From the NCBI RefSeq assembly GCF_007971025.1, contig NZ_CP042436.1, positions 2,604,001 to 2,668,000 of the forward strand: 64,000 nt of DNA, in the 5' to 3' direction. Numbering within the stretch: position 1 is the first letter of the stretch; every line of letters begins with the position of its first letter. The DNA comes from Mucilaginibacter ginsenosidivorans (GTDB taxonomy: Bacteria; Bacteroidota; Bacteroidia; Sphingobacteriales; Sphingobacteriaceae). This document shows, piece after piece, positions 24,242 to 33,022 of the stretch. Made by a program: the position numbers and the translations under genes. The notes beneath the pieces are model-generated. The model ran no database searches. It was given only the letters and a program-made list of their open reading frames with translations, and was not told the origin of the DNA.

Positions 24242-25891
24242 ATGCATAGTTATTTAAAAATACATAAAGATGATAACGTCCTCGTCGCCCTGCGCGACCT
24301 GGAGCAGGGCACTGTGATCGATTTTGAGGGACAAAGTTTCCCATTAATTGACCGTGTTGCTGCCAAACATAAATTTACCCTGACCGACCTTCACGCCGAT
24401 GACAGCATTTACATGTACGGCGTACTGGTTGGTAAGGCGACAAAAGATATTCCCAAAGGCGGACTGGTTTCCACTGAAAATATCCATCACGCTTCAAGTG
24501 AGTTTCACTTAGGCAAGCGCAAACTGAATTGGCACAAACCCGATACTTCAAAATTTGACGGCCGCACCTTTATGGGTTATCACCGCGCCGATGGCTCAGT
24601 AGGCACGGCAAATTACTGGCTGGTTATACCCCTGGTATTTTGTGAGAACCGCAACATCCAGGTGATGAAGGAGGCTTTGGTGGATAAGCTCGGCTACAAA
24701 AAAGCTAAAACTTACGAAAGTGAGGTGGATCAGCTGATGAGCCTTTACCAGGCCGGAAAATCGCCCCAGGAAATATTACAGGCTGATATGCAGGCCTCTG
24801 CCGAAAAAGCTGCTAACAAGCGCCTGTTCAAAAATATCGATGGCATTAAATTTTTAACGCACGATCTCGGCTGCGGTGGTACCCAGCAGGATTCGCAGGC
24901 ATTATGTGGGTTGTTAGCGGGCTATATTACCCACCCGAATGTGGCAGGCGCCACGGTGTTGAGTTTGGGTTGCCAGCATGCCCAGGGACATATTTTGCAA
25001 ACAGAGATAGCTAAACGCGACCCGGCCTTCAGCAAACCGATGATTATCCTCGAGCAGCAAAAAATGGGTACCGAGCGTAATTTATTGCAGCATGCCTTGA
25101 AGCAAACATTTACCGGATTGATGGAAGCCAACCAAAACGAACGCCGGCCGGCACCACTGTCCAAACTATGTATTGGGCTGGAATGCGGAGGTTCGGACGG
25201 ATTTTCAGGAATATCGGCAAACCCCGCTTTAGGTTATGTATCAGATATTTTGGTATCCATGGGTGGTTCGGTTATCTTGTCAGAGTTTCCTGAACTGTGC
25301 GGCGTAGAGCAGGAGTTAAGCGACCGCTGTGTTGACGAGGACACTGCCAAACGCTTTATGGACCTGATGATTACCTACAATAAAAGAGCGGAGGACGGGG
25401 GCTCTGGTTTTTATGCCAATCCTTCGTTCGGAAATATTAAGGACGGCCTGATAACCGACGCCATCAAATCGGCCGGTGCTGCAAAAAAGGGCGGCACATC
25501 GCCTGTAACCGCCGTACTGGATTACCCCGAAAAGGCCAGCAAACCAGGTCTCAATTTGCTATGTACCCCCGGCAGCGACGTGGAAAGCACCACTGCTGAA
25601 GTAGGTTCCGGGGCGAATGTCGTTTTATTCACCACTGGCCTCGGTACGCCAACCGGTAACCCTGTTGCCCCGGTAATCAAATTATCAACCAATTCGGTAA
25701 TTTATAACCGTATGCCGGATATTATCGACATCAATTGCGGCACGATCATCGAAGGCACTGAGACCATCCCGCAAGCCGGCGAGCGTATTTTAGAATATGT
25801 GATACAGGTAGCCAATGGCGAAATACAACCCAAAGCAGTGCTGTTGGAACAGGATGATTTTATTCCATGGAAACGGGGCGTTTCATTATAA
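24242..25891 (+). CDS. UxaA-family sugar-acid dehydratase (altronate/fuconate dehydratase-like)
   Basis: A 549-residue fused UxaA-type dehydratase. An N-terminal SAF domain (about 1-95) is followed by the large catalytic domain (about 105-549). Conserved metal-site segments: LTHDLGCGGTQQDS, LGCQHAQGH, GLECGGSDGFSG, TPGSDVESTTAEV and DINCGTIIEGTETI. Homologues take water from altronate, galactarate and, in Campylobacter-type fucose clusters, probably L-fuconate. In this locus the expected product is 2-keto-3-deoxy-L-fuconate. An unrelated IlvD/EDD dehydratase at 31190 could do the same step. Confidence 0.9.
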   Translation: MHSYLKIHKDDNVLVALRDLEQGTVIDFEGQSFPLIDRVAAKHKFTLTDLHADDSIYMYGVLVGKATKDIPKGGLVSTENIHHASSEFHLGKRKLNWHKPDTSKFDGRTFMGYHRADGSVGTANYWLVIPLVFCENRNIQVMKEALVDKLGYKKAKTYESEVDQLMSLYQAGKSPQEILQADMQASAEKAANKRLFKNIDGIKFLTHDLGCGGTQQDSQALCGLLAGYITHPNVAGATVLSLGCQHAQGHILQTEIAKRDPAFSKPMIILEQQKMGTERNLLQHALKQTFTGLMEANQNERRPAPLSKLCIGLECGGSDGFSGISANPALGYVSDILVSMGGSVILSEFPELCGVEQELSDRCVDEDTAKRFMDLMITYNKRAEDGGSGFYANPSFGNIKDGLITDAIKSAGAAKKGGTSPVTAVLDYPEKASKPGLNLLCTPGSDVESTTAEVGSGANVVLFTTGLGTPTGNPVAPVIKLSTNSVIYNRMPDIIDINCGTIIEGTETIPQAGERILEYVIQVANGEIQPKAVLLEQDDFIPWKRGVSL

Positions 25892-25899
25892 TAAACCCA

Positions 25900-25959
25900 A
25901 CCCTCTTTACCACTCGTGGTAGAGAGGGTCGACAAGCGTAGCGATGTCGGGGTGAGTCA
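25900..25959 (+). repeat. intergenic repeat, family B, copy 1
   Basis: A hairpin CCCTCTTTACCACTCGTGG with the matching TAGAGAGGG arm, followed by GACAAGCGTAGCGATGTCGG and GGTGAGTCA. Related copies lie at 29996-30054 and 30121-30180, and an inverted partial copy at 29921-29980. Confidence 0.85.
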
Positions 25960-25989
25960 AATAGACGATTAGATTATTAATAAGAATTG

Positions 25990-26754
25990 ATGTTCAGCCT
26001 ACAAAATAAAACAGCAGTAATCACCGGCGGCGGCAGCGGCATCGGCAAAGCCATGGCTATGCTTTTCGGCAAACAGGGGGCTAAGGTGCATATCATCGAA
26101 CTGGATATCGACACTGCCACAGCTACAGTCGGCGAAATACAACAAAATGGCGGTGCCGCATTTCATCATTATTGCGATGTAAGCAAGCAGCACCAGGTGG
26201 TAGATACCTTTAATGGCATCGGGCAGATCGATATTTTGGTGAATAATGCCGGCATAGCCCATATCGGCAAAGCCGATACCACCAGCGAAGCTGATTTTGA
26301 CCGGGTGATGAACGTAAATGTGAAAGGGGCGTACAATTGTCTTTTTGCGGTAATTCCGCTGATGAAAGCAAAAGGCGGCGGTGTCATCCTGAATACGGCA
26401 TCCATTGCTGCAACGGTGGGCATTACCGACAGGTTTGCCTATTCGGCCAGTAAAGGGGCCATTTATACCATGACGCTTTCTGTAGCTCGGGATTACCTGC
26501 ACGACAATATCCGATGTAACAGCATTTCCCCGGCCCGGGTGCATACGCCTTTTGTGGATGGTTTTATAGCCAAAAATTATCCGGGGCAGGAGCAGGAGAT
26601 TTTTGACAAGCTATCAAAAAGTCAGCCTATAGGTCGCATGGGCACCCCGGACGAGATAGCCACGCTTGCGCTTTACCTGTGTTCGGACGAGGCGGCTTTT
26701 GTCACCGGTTGCGATTACGTGATCGATGGAGGGTTTACAAAACTTAATAATTGA
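25990..26754 (+). CDS. short-chain dehydrogenase, likely 2-keto-3-deoxy-L-fuconate dehydrogenase
   Basis: A 254-residue classical SDR oxidoreductase. NAD-binding GGGSGIGKAMA, NNAG in DILVNNAGIAH, catalytic Ser in TASIAATVG and the catalytic YSASK are all present. The C-terminal GCDYVIDGGFTKL is typical. ATG at 25990 is used; a TTG one codon earlier also exists. The gene sits between the UxaA dehydratase and the second GH29 (3-base gap). In the non-phosphorylative fucose route an SDR oxidises 2-keto-3-deoxy-L-fuconate to the 2,4-diketo acid. Which of the three SDRs here does this is inferred from order only. Confidence 0.85.
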   Translation: MFSLQNKTAVITGGGSGIGKAMAMLFGKQGAKVHIIELDIDTATATVGEIQQNGGAAFHHYCDVSKQHQVVDTFNGIGQIDILVNNAGIAHIGKADTTSEADFDRVMNVNVKGAYNCLFAVIPLMKAKGGGVILNTASIAATVGITDRFAYSASKGAIYTMTLSVARDYLHDNIRCNSISPARVHTPFVDGFIAKNYPGQEQEIFDKLSKSQPIGRMGTPDEIATLALYLCSDEAAFVTGCDYVIDGGFTKLNN

Positions 26755-26757
26755 CCT

Positions 26758-28077
26758 ATGAAAAGAAAACTTTTACTGATCGGCTTAGGCCTGGTGGCAA
26801 CCATCACAGCCAAAGCGCAGAACGAGGCTTTGGGGATGTTAAAGTCCTATACGCCGACGCAGGAAAACCTCGAGTCGCGCAAGGAGTTCCAGGATATGAA
26901 GTTCGGTATGTTTATCCATTGGGGAATTTATAGCGAACTTGGTGCCGGCGAGTGGGTAATGCACGAGCGCAAAATACCTTATGATAACTACAAACGGCTC
27001 GCCAGCTTTTTCCGTCCTGAAGATTTTAACGCGAAAGAATGGGTTGCCATAGCCAAAGCAGCAGGGATGAAGTATATCACCATCACCTCGCGCCACCACG
27101 ATGGTTTTAGTATGTTCAAAACGAAGGCCAGTCCGTATAATATTGTCGATGCCACGCCATATCACAAGGATCCATTAATGGAACTGGCTGAAGAATGCAA
27201 AAAAGAAGGCATCGAACTGCATTTCTATTATTCCCTGCTGGATTGGGGGCGACCAGATTATGCCTTTGGCAGCCCTATCGTAAATGGCAAGCCCGTGGAT
27301 GGTGATTGGGACAGTTATATCAATTTTATGAAAACCCAGTTAACCGAACTGATAACCAATTATCCGGGCGTAAAAGGGATCTGGTTTGATGGTGAATGGG
27401 AACGCCGTTCGGTGAACTGGCATTTTGATGAGATATACCCGCTTATACATAAGCTTAATTCAGCTATCCTGATCGGCAATAATCATCACCTGGCACCGCT
27501 GACAGGCGAGGATTTCCAGATGTTTGAAAAGGACCTCCCCGGTGGCAACACAACCGGTTTCAGCGGCGAATCAAAGATAGGCGCTCTGCCACTCGAAACG
27601 TGCGAAACCATTAACAACAGTTGGGGTTTTAATATTACCGACAGGAGCTACAAATCGGTTAAGCAGATCATCCACTACCTGGTAACCGATGCCGGCCTCA
27701 ACTGTAACTTCCTGCTGAACGTTGGCCCCATGCCAAACGGTAAGATACAACAGGAGTTTGTAGACACGCTAACCAAAGTAGGCGACTGGATGAAAAAGAA
27801 CGGCGAAAGCATTTATGGCACCCGCGGTAATTTGATAGCCCCGCAGCAATGGGGTGTGATAACGTCAAAGGGGAAAACGATTTATGCGCATATACTTTCC
27901 AATCCTGCTGACGGTTATATCCTGATACCATCGCTGAAAGAAAAAATTGCGAAAGTTAGTGCCCTGGGTAACGGAAATCCGCTTAAATTTAAACAGCAGC
28001 CCGAAGGCGTTTTCGTTTACACTAATGGTTTGGAAACGGACCCTTATGATACGGTAATTAAAATAACAATAAACTAA
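26758..28077 (+). CDS. alpha-L-fucosidase, glycoside hydrolase family 29 (second copy)
   Basis: A 439-residue secreted GH29 enzyme with a signal peptide MKRKLLLIGLGLVATITAKAQ. Catalytic-domain motifs: KFGMFIHWGIYS, KYITITSRHHDGFSMF, GIWFDGEWERRS with the nucleophile Asp, CETINNSWGFN, and LNCNFLLNVGPMPNGKIQ. It differs from the copy at 22503 in the nucleophile segment (WFDGEW against WLDWSW), which suggests another GH29 subgroup. It is transcribed 3 bases after the SDR gene. A family A repeat follows it. Confidence 0.92.
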   Translation: MKRKLLLIGLGLVATITAKAQNEALGMLKSYTPTQENLESRKEFQDMKFGMFIHWGIYSELGAGEWVMHERKIPYDNYKRLASFFRPEDFNAKEWVAIAKAAGMKYITITSRHHDGFSMFKTKASPYNIVDATPYHKDPLMELAEECKKEGIELHFYYSLLDWGRPDYAFGSPIVNGKPVDGDWDSYINFMKTQLTELITNYPGVKGIWFDGEWERRSVNWHFDEIYPLIHKLNSAILIGNNHHLAPLTGEDFQMFEKDLPGGNTTGFSGESKIGALPLETCETINNSWGFNITDRSYKSVKQIIHYLVTDAGLNCNFLLNVGPMPNGKIQQEFVDTLTKVGDWMKKNGESIYGTRGNLIAPQQWGVITSKGKTIYAHILSNPADGYILIPSLKEKIAKVSALGNGNPLKFKQQPEGVFVYTNGLETDPYDTVIKITIN

Positions 28078-28092
28078 AACCCAATAATCCCA

Positions 28093-28186
28093 TGTCATTT
28101 CGACGAGGAACGAGGAGAAATCTTATACAACGGGCATGGTCCGCTATGCAGATCGTTTAAGATTTCTCTCTTCGTTCGAAATGACA
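28093..28186. repeat. palindromic intergenic repeat, family A, copy 2
   Basis: Begins TGTCATTTCGACGAGGAACG and ends CTTCGTTCGAAATGACA. The outer ten bases TGTCATTTCG and CGAAATGACA are perfectly inverted, with a further inverted pair of AGAAATCTTATAC / TAAGATTTCT arms inside. Confidence 0.93.
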
Positions 28187-28201
28187 TTATATTTATAACC
28201 T

Positions 28202-29053
28202 ATGAAATTAATACGTTACGGCGAAGCCGGCAAAGAAAAGACAGGCATTATACACAACGATAAACGTTATGACACTTCTGCCTTTGGCGAGGATTATGAC
28301 GAGCGCTTTTTTGAAAATGACGGCCTCAACCGCCTGGCCGAATTTGTACGGACCAGCAACCTGATGCAGGTAGGTGATGATGTACGCCTTGGCTGCCCCC
28401 TGGGCCGCCCCTCAAAAATTGTGTGCATCGGCCTGAATTATATCGATCATGCCCGCGAAACCAACGCAACGCCGCCGCCTGAGCCGGTGATATTTATGAA
28501 ATCGACTACCGCCATTGTCGGTCCGAATGATAACATTGTGATCCCGAAAGACTCGGTGAAAACCGATTGGGAAGTGGAGCTGGCTGTTGTTATCGGTAAA
28601 AAGGCAAGCTACGTTGACGAAGCGGAAGCCATGGACTACGTGGCAGGATATGTGCTCCATAATGACGTGTCCGAACGTGAATTTCAACTGGAGCGCAGCG
28701 GTACCTGGGACAAAGGCAAGGGTTGCGATACTTTTGCACCGATAGGCCCTTTTATGGCCACAACTGATGAGATCAGCGACCCGCACAACCTTCGCCTTTG
28801 GCTGAAGCTGAACGGCAAAGTGATGCAGGACGGTAACACCTCGAATTTTATATTCAATATCCCATTCCTTATCGCTTACACCAGCAAATTTATGACACTG
28901 TTGCCCGGCGATATCATATCGACAGGTACGCCCGCAGGCGTGGGTTTGGGAATGAAACCGAATTTATATCTGAAACCCGGCGACGTGGTGGAATTAGGTG
29001 TTGACGGCTTAGGTTCATCCACCCAAAAATTGGTTGCTTATGCAAAGAATTGA
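28202..29053 (+). CDS. fumarylacetoacetate hydrolase family protein, likely 2,4-diketo-3-deoxy-L-fuconate hydrolase
   Basis: A 283-residue FAH-superfamily enzyme. The catalytic domain (about 70-283) shows KIVCIGLNYIDHARE, PVIFMKSTTAIVGP, the metal-binding EVELAVVIG, and GDIISTGTPAGVGLG near the C-terminus. In non-phosphorylative L-fucose catabolism this family hydrolyses the 2,4-diketo acid to pyruvate and L-lactate, which fits the gene set. Its 3' end overlaps the lactonase gene by 14 bases, a sign of coupled translation. Family confident; substrate inferred from context. Confidence 0.92.
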   Translation: MKLIRYGEAGKEKTGIIHNDKRYDTSAFGEDYDERFFENDGLNRLAEFVRTSNLMQVGDDVRLGCPLGRPSKIVCIGLNYIDHARETNATPPPEPVIFMKSTTAIVGPNDNIVIPKDSVKTDWEVELAVVIGKKASYVDEAEAMDYVAGYVLHNDVSEREFQLERSGTWDKGKGCDTFAPIGPFMATTDEISDPHNLRLWLKLNGKVMQDGNTSNFIFNIPFLIAYTSKFMTLLPGDIISTGTPAGVGLGMKPNLYLKPGDVVELGVDGLGSSTQKLVAYAKN

Positions 29054-29873
29054 TGCCCATCAGCATTTCTGGCAATTCGACCCGGTAAGGGATAATTGGA
29101 TAACTTCCGAAATGTCGGTCATCCGCCGCGATTTTTTACCGGATGATCTGAAACCGATACTCGACCGGAATCAGATCGAAGGCACGGTACTGGTACAAAC
29201 CTGCCAGGCCGAAACGGACAATCGGTTTATGCTGCAATTGGCGCAGGAAAACGATTGGATAAAAGGCGTAGTGGGATGGATCGATCTGCAGGCGTTGAAC
29301 GTTGAAGAAAGGTTGCAGTTTTATAAGGACAATCACCCTAAAATGAAAGGTTTCCGGCATGTTTTGCAAGCCGAACCGGATGAGCAGTTTATGCTGCGGG
29401 ACGCATTCAAACGTGGTATAGGGTTGTTGAATGAATATGGTTTTACGTACGATATTCTTATCTACCCAAACCACATCAAATACGCTTCACAACTGGTCGC
29501 AGAATTTCCCGGTCAAAAATTCGTGGTCGATCACTTAGCCAAACCCTATATTAAGGCCCAAATGGTGGATGCCTGGAAAAGAGATATGGAAGGACTGGCC
29601 CGATATCCAAATGTGTATTGTAAAGTATCAGGGATGTTAACCGAAGCCGATTGGTACGGCTGGAAGACATCGGATTTTACACCTTATTTTGATGCGGTCT
29701 TTAATGCTTTCGGCACTCAGCGGCTGCTGTACGGTTCAGACTGGCCGGTATGCATGCTTGCTGGAGGATATAACCGGGCGATGGAAATATTGCAAATTTA
29801 TCTTTCCCGTTTCTCGCAGCATGAACAGGATCTGTTTTTCGGTGGAAACGCGGTTAGTTTTTATAATTTGTAA
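29040..29873 (+). CDS. amidohydrolase 2 family L-fuconolactonase-like protein
   Basis: A 277-residue TIM-barrel hydrolase (amidohydrolase_2 group). Metal-site and family motifs: IDAHQHFWQFDP at the N-terminus, GVVGWIDLQ, FVVDHLAKP and RLLYGSDWPVCML near the C-terminus. Members of this group open L-fucono- and L-rhamnono-lactones. ATG at 29040 is used; a TTG at 29034 would add two residues. It overlaps the FAH-family gene by 14 bases. It supplies the lactonase step after the sugar dehydrogenase. Confidence 0.92.
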   Translation: MQRIDAHQHFWQFDPVRDNWITSEMSVIRRDFLPDDLKPILDRNQIEGTVLVQTCQAETDNRFMLQLAQENDWIKGVVGWIDLQALNVEERLQFYKDNHPKMKGFRHVLQAEPDEQFMLRDAFKRGIGLLNEYGFTYDILIYPNHIKYASQLVAEFPGQKFVVDHLAKPYIKAQMVDAWKRDMEGLARYPNVYCKVSGMLTEADWYGWKTSDFTPYFDAVFNAFGTQRLLYGSDWPVCMLAGGYNRAMEILQIYLSRFSQHEQDLFFGGNAVSFYNL

Positions 29874-30287
29874 ATTGCCAAATCTCATTACGCAGAGATC
29901 TCGACCGGGATGTGGCGAATTGACTCACCCGGTCGTTGCTTCGCTCGACCACCCTCCCTTTGGCAAGCCAAAAAGAGGGGATAATAGAAAAACAACCCTC
30001 TTTACCGCTCGCGGTAGAGAGGGCCGACAAGCGTAGCGATGTCGGGGTGAGTCAACGGATAAGCATCCGCCACGCACCCGGCCCTATCGGCGCAAACGTC
30101 GGTAGAAAAGCAAAAAATAACCCTCTTTACTGCTCGCGGTAGAGAGGGTGACCGAGCGAAGCGTCGGTCGGGTGAGTCAACGGATAAATGCCACGCAACC
30201 GGCCCCGTCGGGGCCAAATGCCGGTAGAAAAAAAATATAAAGGGAACCACCCGTGCCGTAGGTACGGAACCTGATAAACAAGATACA
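29874..30287. repeat. repeat-dense intergenic block (family B)
   Basis: A 414-base gap filled with repeats. An inverted partial unit at 29921-29980 (TGACTCACCCGGTCGTTGCT, then CACCCTCCC) is followed by two direct units whose starts at 29996 and 30121 are 125 bases apart. Each unit has the CCCTCTTTAC hairpin, GGGTGAGTCAACGGATAA, then a CACGCA-CCGGCCC...GGTAGAAAA tail. No coding frame is credible. Confidence 0.85.
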
Positions 30288-31070
30288 ATGGATCTGCAAC
30301 TTAAAAACAAGGTTATCGTCGTTAGCGGCGGCGCCAAGGGCATCGGCGAAGGCATCGTAAAAGTACTGGCGTCCGAAGGGGCCATCCCGGTAATTATTGG
30401 CCGTAACGAAGATGATAATTTAAAAGTCGTTCGCGAGGTTGAAGCCGATGGCGGCAACGCGTTCCAGTTTATTGCCGAACTGACCGTTCCGGACGAGTGC
30501 AAACAAGCGATAGATGCGGTTATAGAAAAATATGGAAGGATAGATGGCCTGGTCAACAATGCAGGCGTAAACGATGGCGTAGGGCTGGAAAGCGGGAACT
30601 ATGAAAAGTTTATGGCCTCGATGCATAAAAACCTTGTACACTATTACCTGCTGGCGCACCACGCCCTGCCCGCGTTAAAGAAAAGCAAAGGCGCTATCGT
30701 CAACATCGGCTCAAAAACTGCTGAAACGGGGCAGGGGAATACATCGGCTTATGCTGCTGCCAACGGCGGGCGCAATGCCTTGACCCGCGAATGGGCGGTA
30801 GAGCTTTTACCTTATGGCATCCGCGTGAATGCCATCATCGTAGCAGAATGCTGGACACCATTGTATGAGAACTGGATAAAAACATTACCCAACCCAGGTG
30901 AGAAATTGGAATCGATCATATCCAAAATACCGTTGGACCAGCGCATGACCACTGCCGAAGAGATAGCTAATATGGCTGCTTTCTTGCTATCGGAAAAATC
31001 CAGCCATACCACCGGGCAATTGATCCATGTTGACGGCGGTTATGTACATTTGGACCGGGCGATAAGTTAA
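30288..31070 (+). CDS. short-chain dehydrogenase, likely L-fucose dehydrogenase
   Basis: A 260-residue SDR with the cofactor loop GGAKGIGEGI, NNAG, and catalytic Ser in VNIGSKTAETG. Its segment SAYAAANGGRNALTREWAVELL and VVVAECW-like IVAECWTPLY resemble L-fucose dehydrogenases of non-phosphorylative clusters. The expected reaction is L-fucose + NAD(P)+ to L-fucono-lactone. Notably the usual YxxxK reads YAAAN, so the catalytic Lys position is Asn. Either the family tolerates this, or Lys is supplied elsewhere, or activity is altered. Confidence 0.85.
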   Translation: MDLQLKNKVIVVSGGAKGIGEGIVKVLASEGAIPVIIGRNEDDNLKVVREVEADGGNAFQFIAELTVPDECKQAIDAVIEKYGRIDGLVNNAGVNDGVGLESGNYEKFMASMHKNLVHYYLLAHHALPALKKSKGAIVNIGSKTAETGQGNTSAYAAANGGRNALTREWAVELLPYGIRVNAIIVAECWTPLYENWIKTLPNPGEKLESIISKIPLDQRMTTAEEIANMAAFLLSEKSSHTTGQLIHVDGGYVHLDRAIS

Positions 31071-31084
31071 GGAAAAAATAGATT

Positions 31085-31176
31085 TGTCATTCCGAACGAA
31101 GAGAGGAATCTTATACATTTTGCATAGCTTTAAGCCAGTCCAATAGAATTTCTCCTCGTTCCTCGTCAAAATGACA
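31085..31176. repeat. palindromic intergenic repeat, family A, copy 3
   Basis: A 92-base copy beginning TGTCATTCCGAACGAAGAG and ending CTCGTTCCTCGTCAAAATGACA-like, with internal ATCTTATAC. It ends 13 bases before the dehydratase ATG. Confidence 0.92.
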
Positions 31177-31189
31177 ATTGATAACTACA

Positions 31190-32905
31190 ATGAAAGACAA
31201 AAAACTCCGCAGTGCCGAATGGTTTGGCCGTACAGGCAAGGACGGTTTCATCTACCGCTCGTGGATGAAGAACCAGGGCATACCCGCGCACGAATTTAAA
31301 GGCAAGCCGGTCATTGGTATATGTAATACCTGGTCGGAGCTGACACCCTGCAACGCTCACTTTCGCGAACTGGCCGAATCTGTTAAACACGGTATCTACG
31401 AAGCCGGCGGTTTCCCGGTAGAGTTCCCGGTGATGTCGCTGGGCGAAACGCTGATCAAACCCACCGCTATGCTGTACCGCAACCTCGTCAGCATGGATGC
31501 GGAAGAATCCATTCGCGCTAACCCGCTGGACGGTGTAGTACTGCTTTGCGGCTGCGATAAAACCACACCGGCCCTCATTATGGGTGCCTGTAGTGTGGAT
31601 ATTCCAACCATCGTTGTTTCAGGGGGGGCGATGCTTACCGGCAAATACCAGGGGCGTGATATTGCCACATCCGATGTGTGGCGTTTTTCAGAAGCAGAAC
31701 GCGCCGGTCGGATGAGCGAAGATGAGATGAACATCGCCGAAGCCTGCATGTCGCGCAGCCGGGGACATTGCGCGGTTATGGGCACAGCTTCTACCATGGC
31801 GGTGATGGCCGAGGCTTTGGGCTTGACCCTGCCCGATAACGCCGCTATCCCCGCAGCCGACTCGCGCCGGAAAGTTTTGGCGCACCTATCCGGTATGCGC
31901 ATCGTCGATATGGTAAAGGAGGACCTTAAACTGTCCGATGTATTGACACGTCAAGCATTTGATAACGCTATTGTTACCAATGCTGCCATCGGCGGCTCCA
32001 CCAATTTTATCATTCACCTGCTGGCTATTGCGGGCAGGATAGGGGTAGAGCTTTCTATTGATGATTTCAATACCAGCGCTCTTGGTATCCCCTTGCTGGC
32101 GAATCTGCAGCCCTCGGGCAAATATTTTATGGAGGACCTGTACTACGCCGGCGGTATCCCCGCGGTGATGAAGGAACTGGATAAATTCCTCTACCGCGAT
32201 ACAATAACCGTCAACGGCAAACCGATGGCGGATAACTATAAAACTGCCGAATGCTATAACCGTGATGTGATCGCTTCGGTTGAAACTCCATTTAATAAAC
32301 TTGCTGGCATCAGTGTGCTCAAAGGCAATATTTGCGAGCACGGCGCGGTAATTAAACCATCAGCAGCTACACCCGGCTTAATGAAGCATGCCGGCAGGGC
32401 TGTGGTTTTTGAAAACATCGACGACTATAAATCGCGATTGGATGACCCCGACCTGGATATTGACGAAACCTGCGTAATGGTGCTGAAAAACGTCGGCCCT
32501 AAAGGTTATCCCGGCATGCCCGAAGTAGGTAACATGAATATCCCTAAAAAGCTTTTGGAAAAAGGTGTGCATGATATGGTCCGTTTGTCCGACGGCCGCA
32601 TGAGCGGCACAGGTTTTGGAACGGTGGTATTGCACGTATCGCCTGAAGCTTCTGCCGGTGGAACAATTGCGGTATTAAAAGATGGCGATATGATCTCGCT
32701 GGACGTATTTAAAGGAACATTGAATGTCGATCTTTCTGATACCGAGATAGCCGAACGTAAAAAACAACTAACAGCGCCGACCGATTGGGCGACACGCGGA
32801 TATGTTTATCTTTACCAGCAGCACGTGGAACAGGCACACCTCGGCGCGGACCTCGACTTTTTGAAAGGCGGCAGCGGGAGCGAGATACATAAAGATTCGC
32901 ATTGA
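31190..32905 (+). CDS. IlvD/EDD-family sugar-acid dehydratase
   Basis: A 571-residue Fe-S dehydratase of the dihydroxy-acid / phosphogluconate dehydratase superfamily, subgroup acting on pentonates and 6-deoxy-hexonates. Fe-S cysteines are visible in GICNTWSELTPCN, LLCGCDKTTPALIMGA and SRGHCAVMGTAST, with GKYFMEDLYYAGGIP and a C-terminal LSDGRMSGTGFG. ATG at 31190 is used; the TTG at 31178 would fall next to the repeat element. It probably dehydrates L-fuconate, L-arabinonate or a related aldonate. A second, unrelated dehydratase (UxaA type, 24242) is in the same run, so the two may serve different sugars. Confidence 0.92.
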   Translation: MKDKKLRSAEWFGRTGKDGFIYRSWMKNQGIPAHEFKGKPVIGICNTWSELTPCNAHFRELAESVKHGIYEAGGFPVEFPVMSLGETLIKPTAMLYRNLVSMDAEESIRANPLDGVVLLCGCDKTTPALIMGACSVDIPTIVVSGGAMLTGKYQGRDIATSDVWRFSEAERAGRMSEDEMNIAEACMSRSRGHCAVMGTASTMAVMAEALGLTLPDNAAIPAADSRRKVLAHLSGMRIVDMVKEDLKLSDVLTRQAFDNAIVTNAAIGGSTNFIIHLLAIAGRIGVELSIDDFNTSALGIPLLANLQPSGKYFMEDLYYAGGIPAVMKELDKFLYRDTITVNGKPMADNYKTAECYNRDVIASVETPFNKLAGISVLKGNICEHGAVIKPSAATPGLMKHAGRAVVFENIDDYKSRLDDPDLDIDETCVMVLKNVGPKGYPGMPEVGNMNIPKKLLEKGVHDMVRLSDGRMSGTGFGTVVLHVSPEASAGGTIAVLKDGDMISLDVFKGTLNVDLSDTEIAERKKQLTAPTDWATRGYVYLYQQHVEQAHLGADLDFLKGGSGSEIHKDSH

Positions 32906-32917
32906 TATATAAAAGGG

Positions 32918-33009
32918 TGTCATTTCGAACGATAGTGAGAAATCTTATACATCATTCATAGGCGTTATTGCCTGTATAAGATTTATCCTCGTTCCTCGTC
33001 GAAATGACA
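32918..33009. repeat. palindromic intergenic repeat, family A, copy 4
   Basis: A 92-base copy beginning TGTCATTTCGAACGATAGTG and ending CGTCGAAATGACA, with perfectly inverted ends (TGTCATTTCGA / TCGAAATGACA) and inner arms around ATCTTATAC and GTATAAGAT. It ends 13 bases before the SDR ATG. Confidence 0.93.
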
Positions 33010-33022
33010 GCATATTTGTGTT

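Noticed and set aside
29921..30235. CRISPR array or tRNA cluster in the repeat block
   Set aside because: Units are 125 bases with internal hairpins and no regular repeat-spacer pattern or tRNA arms.
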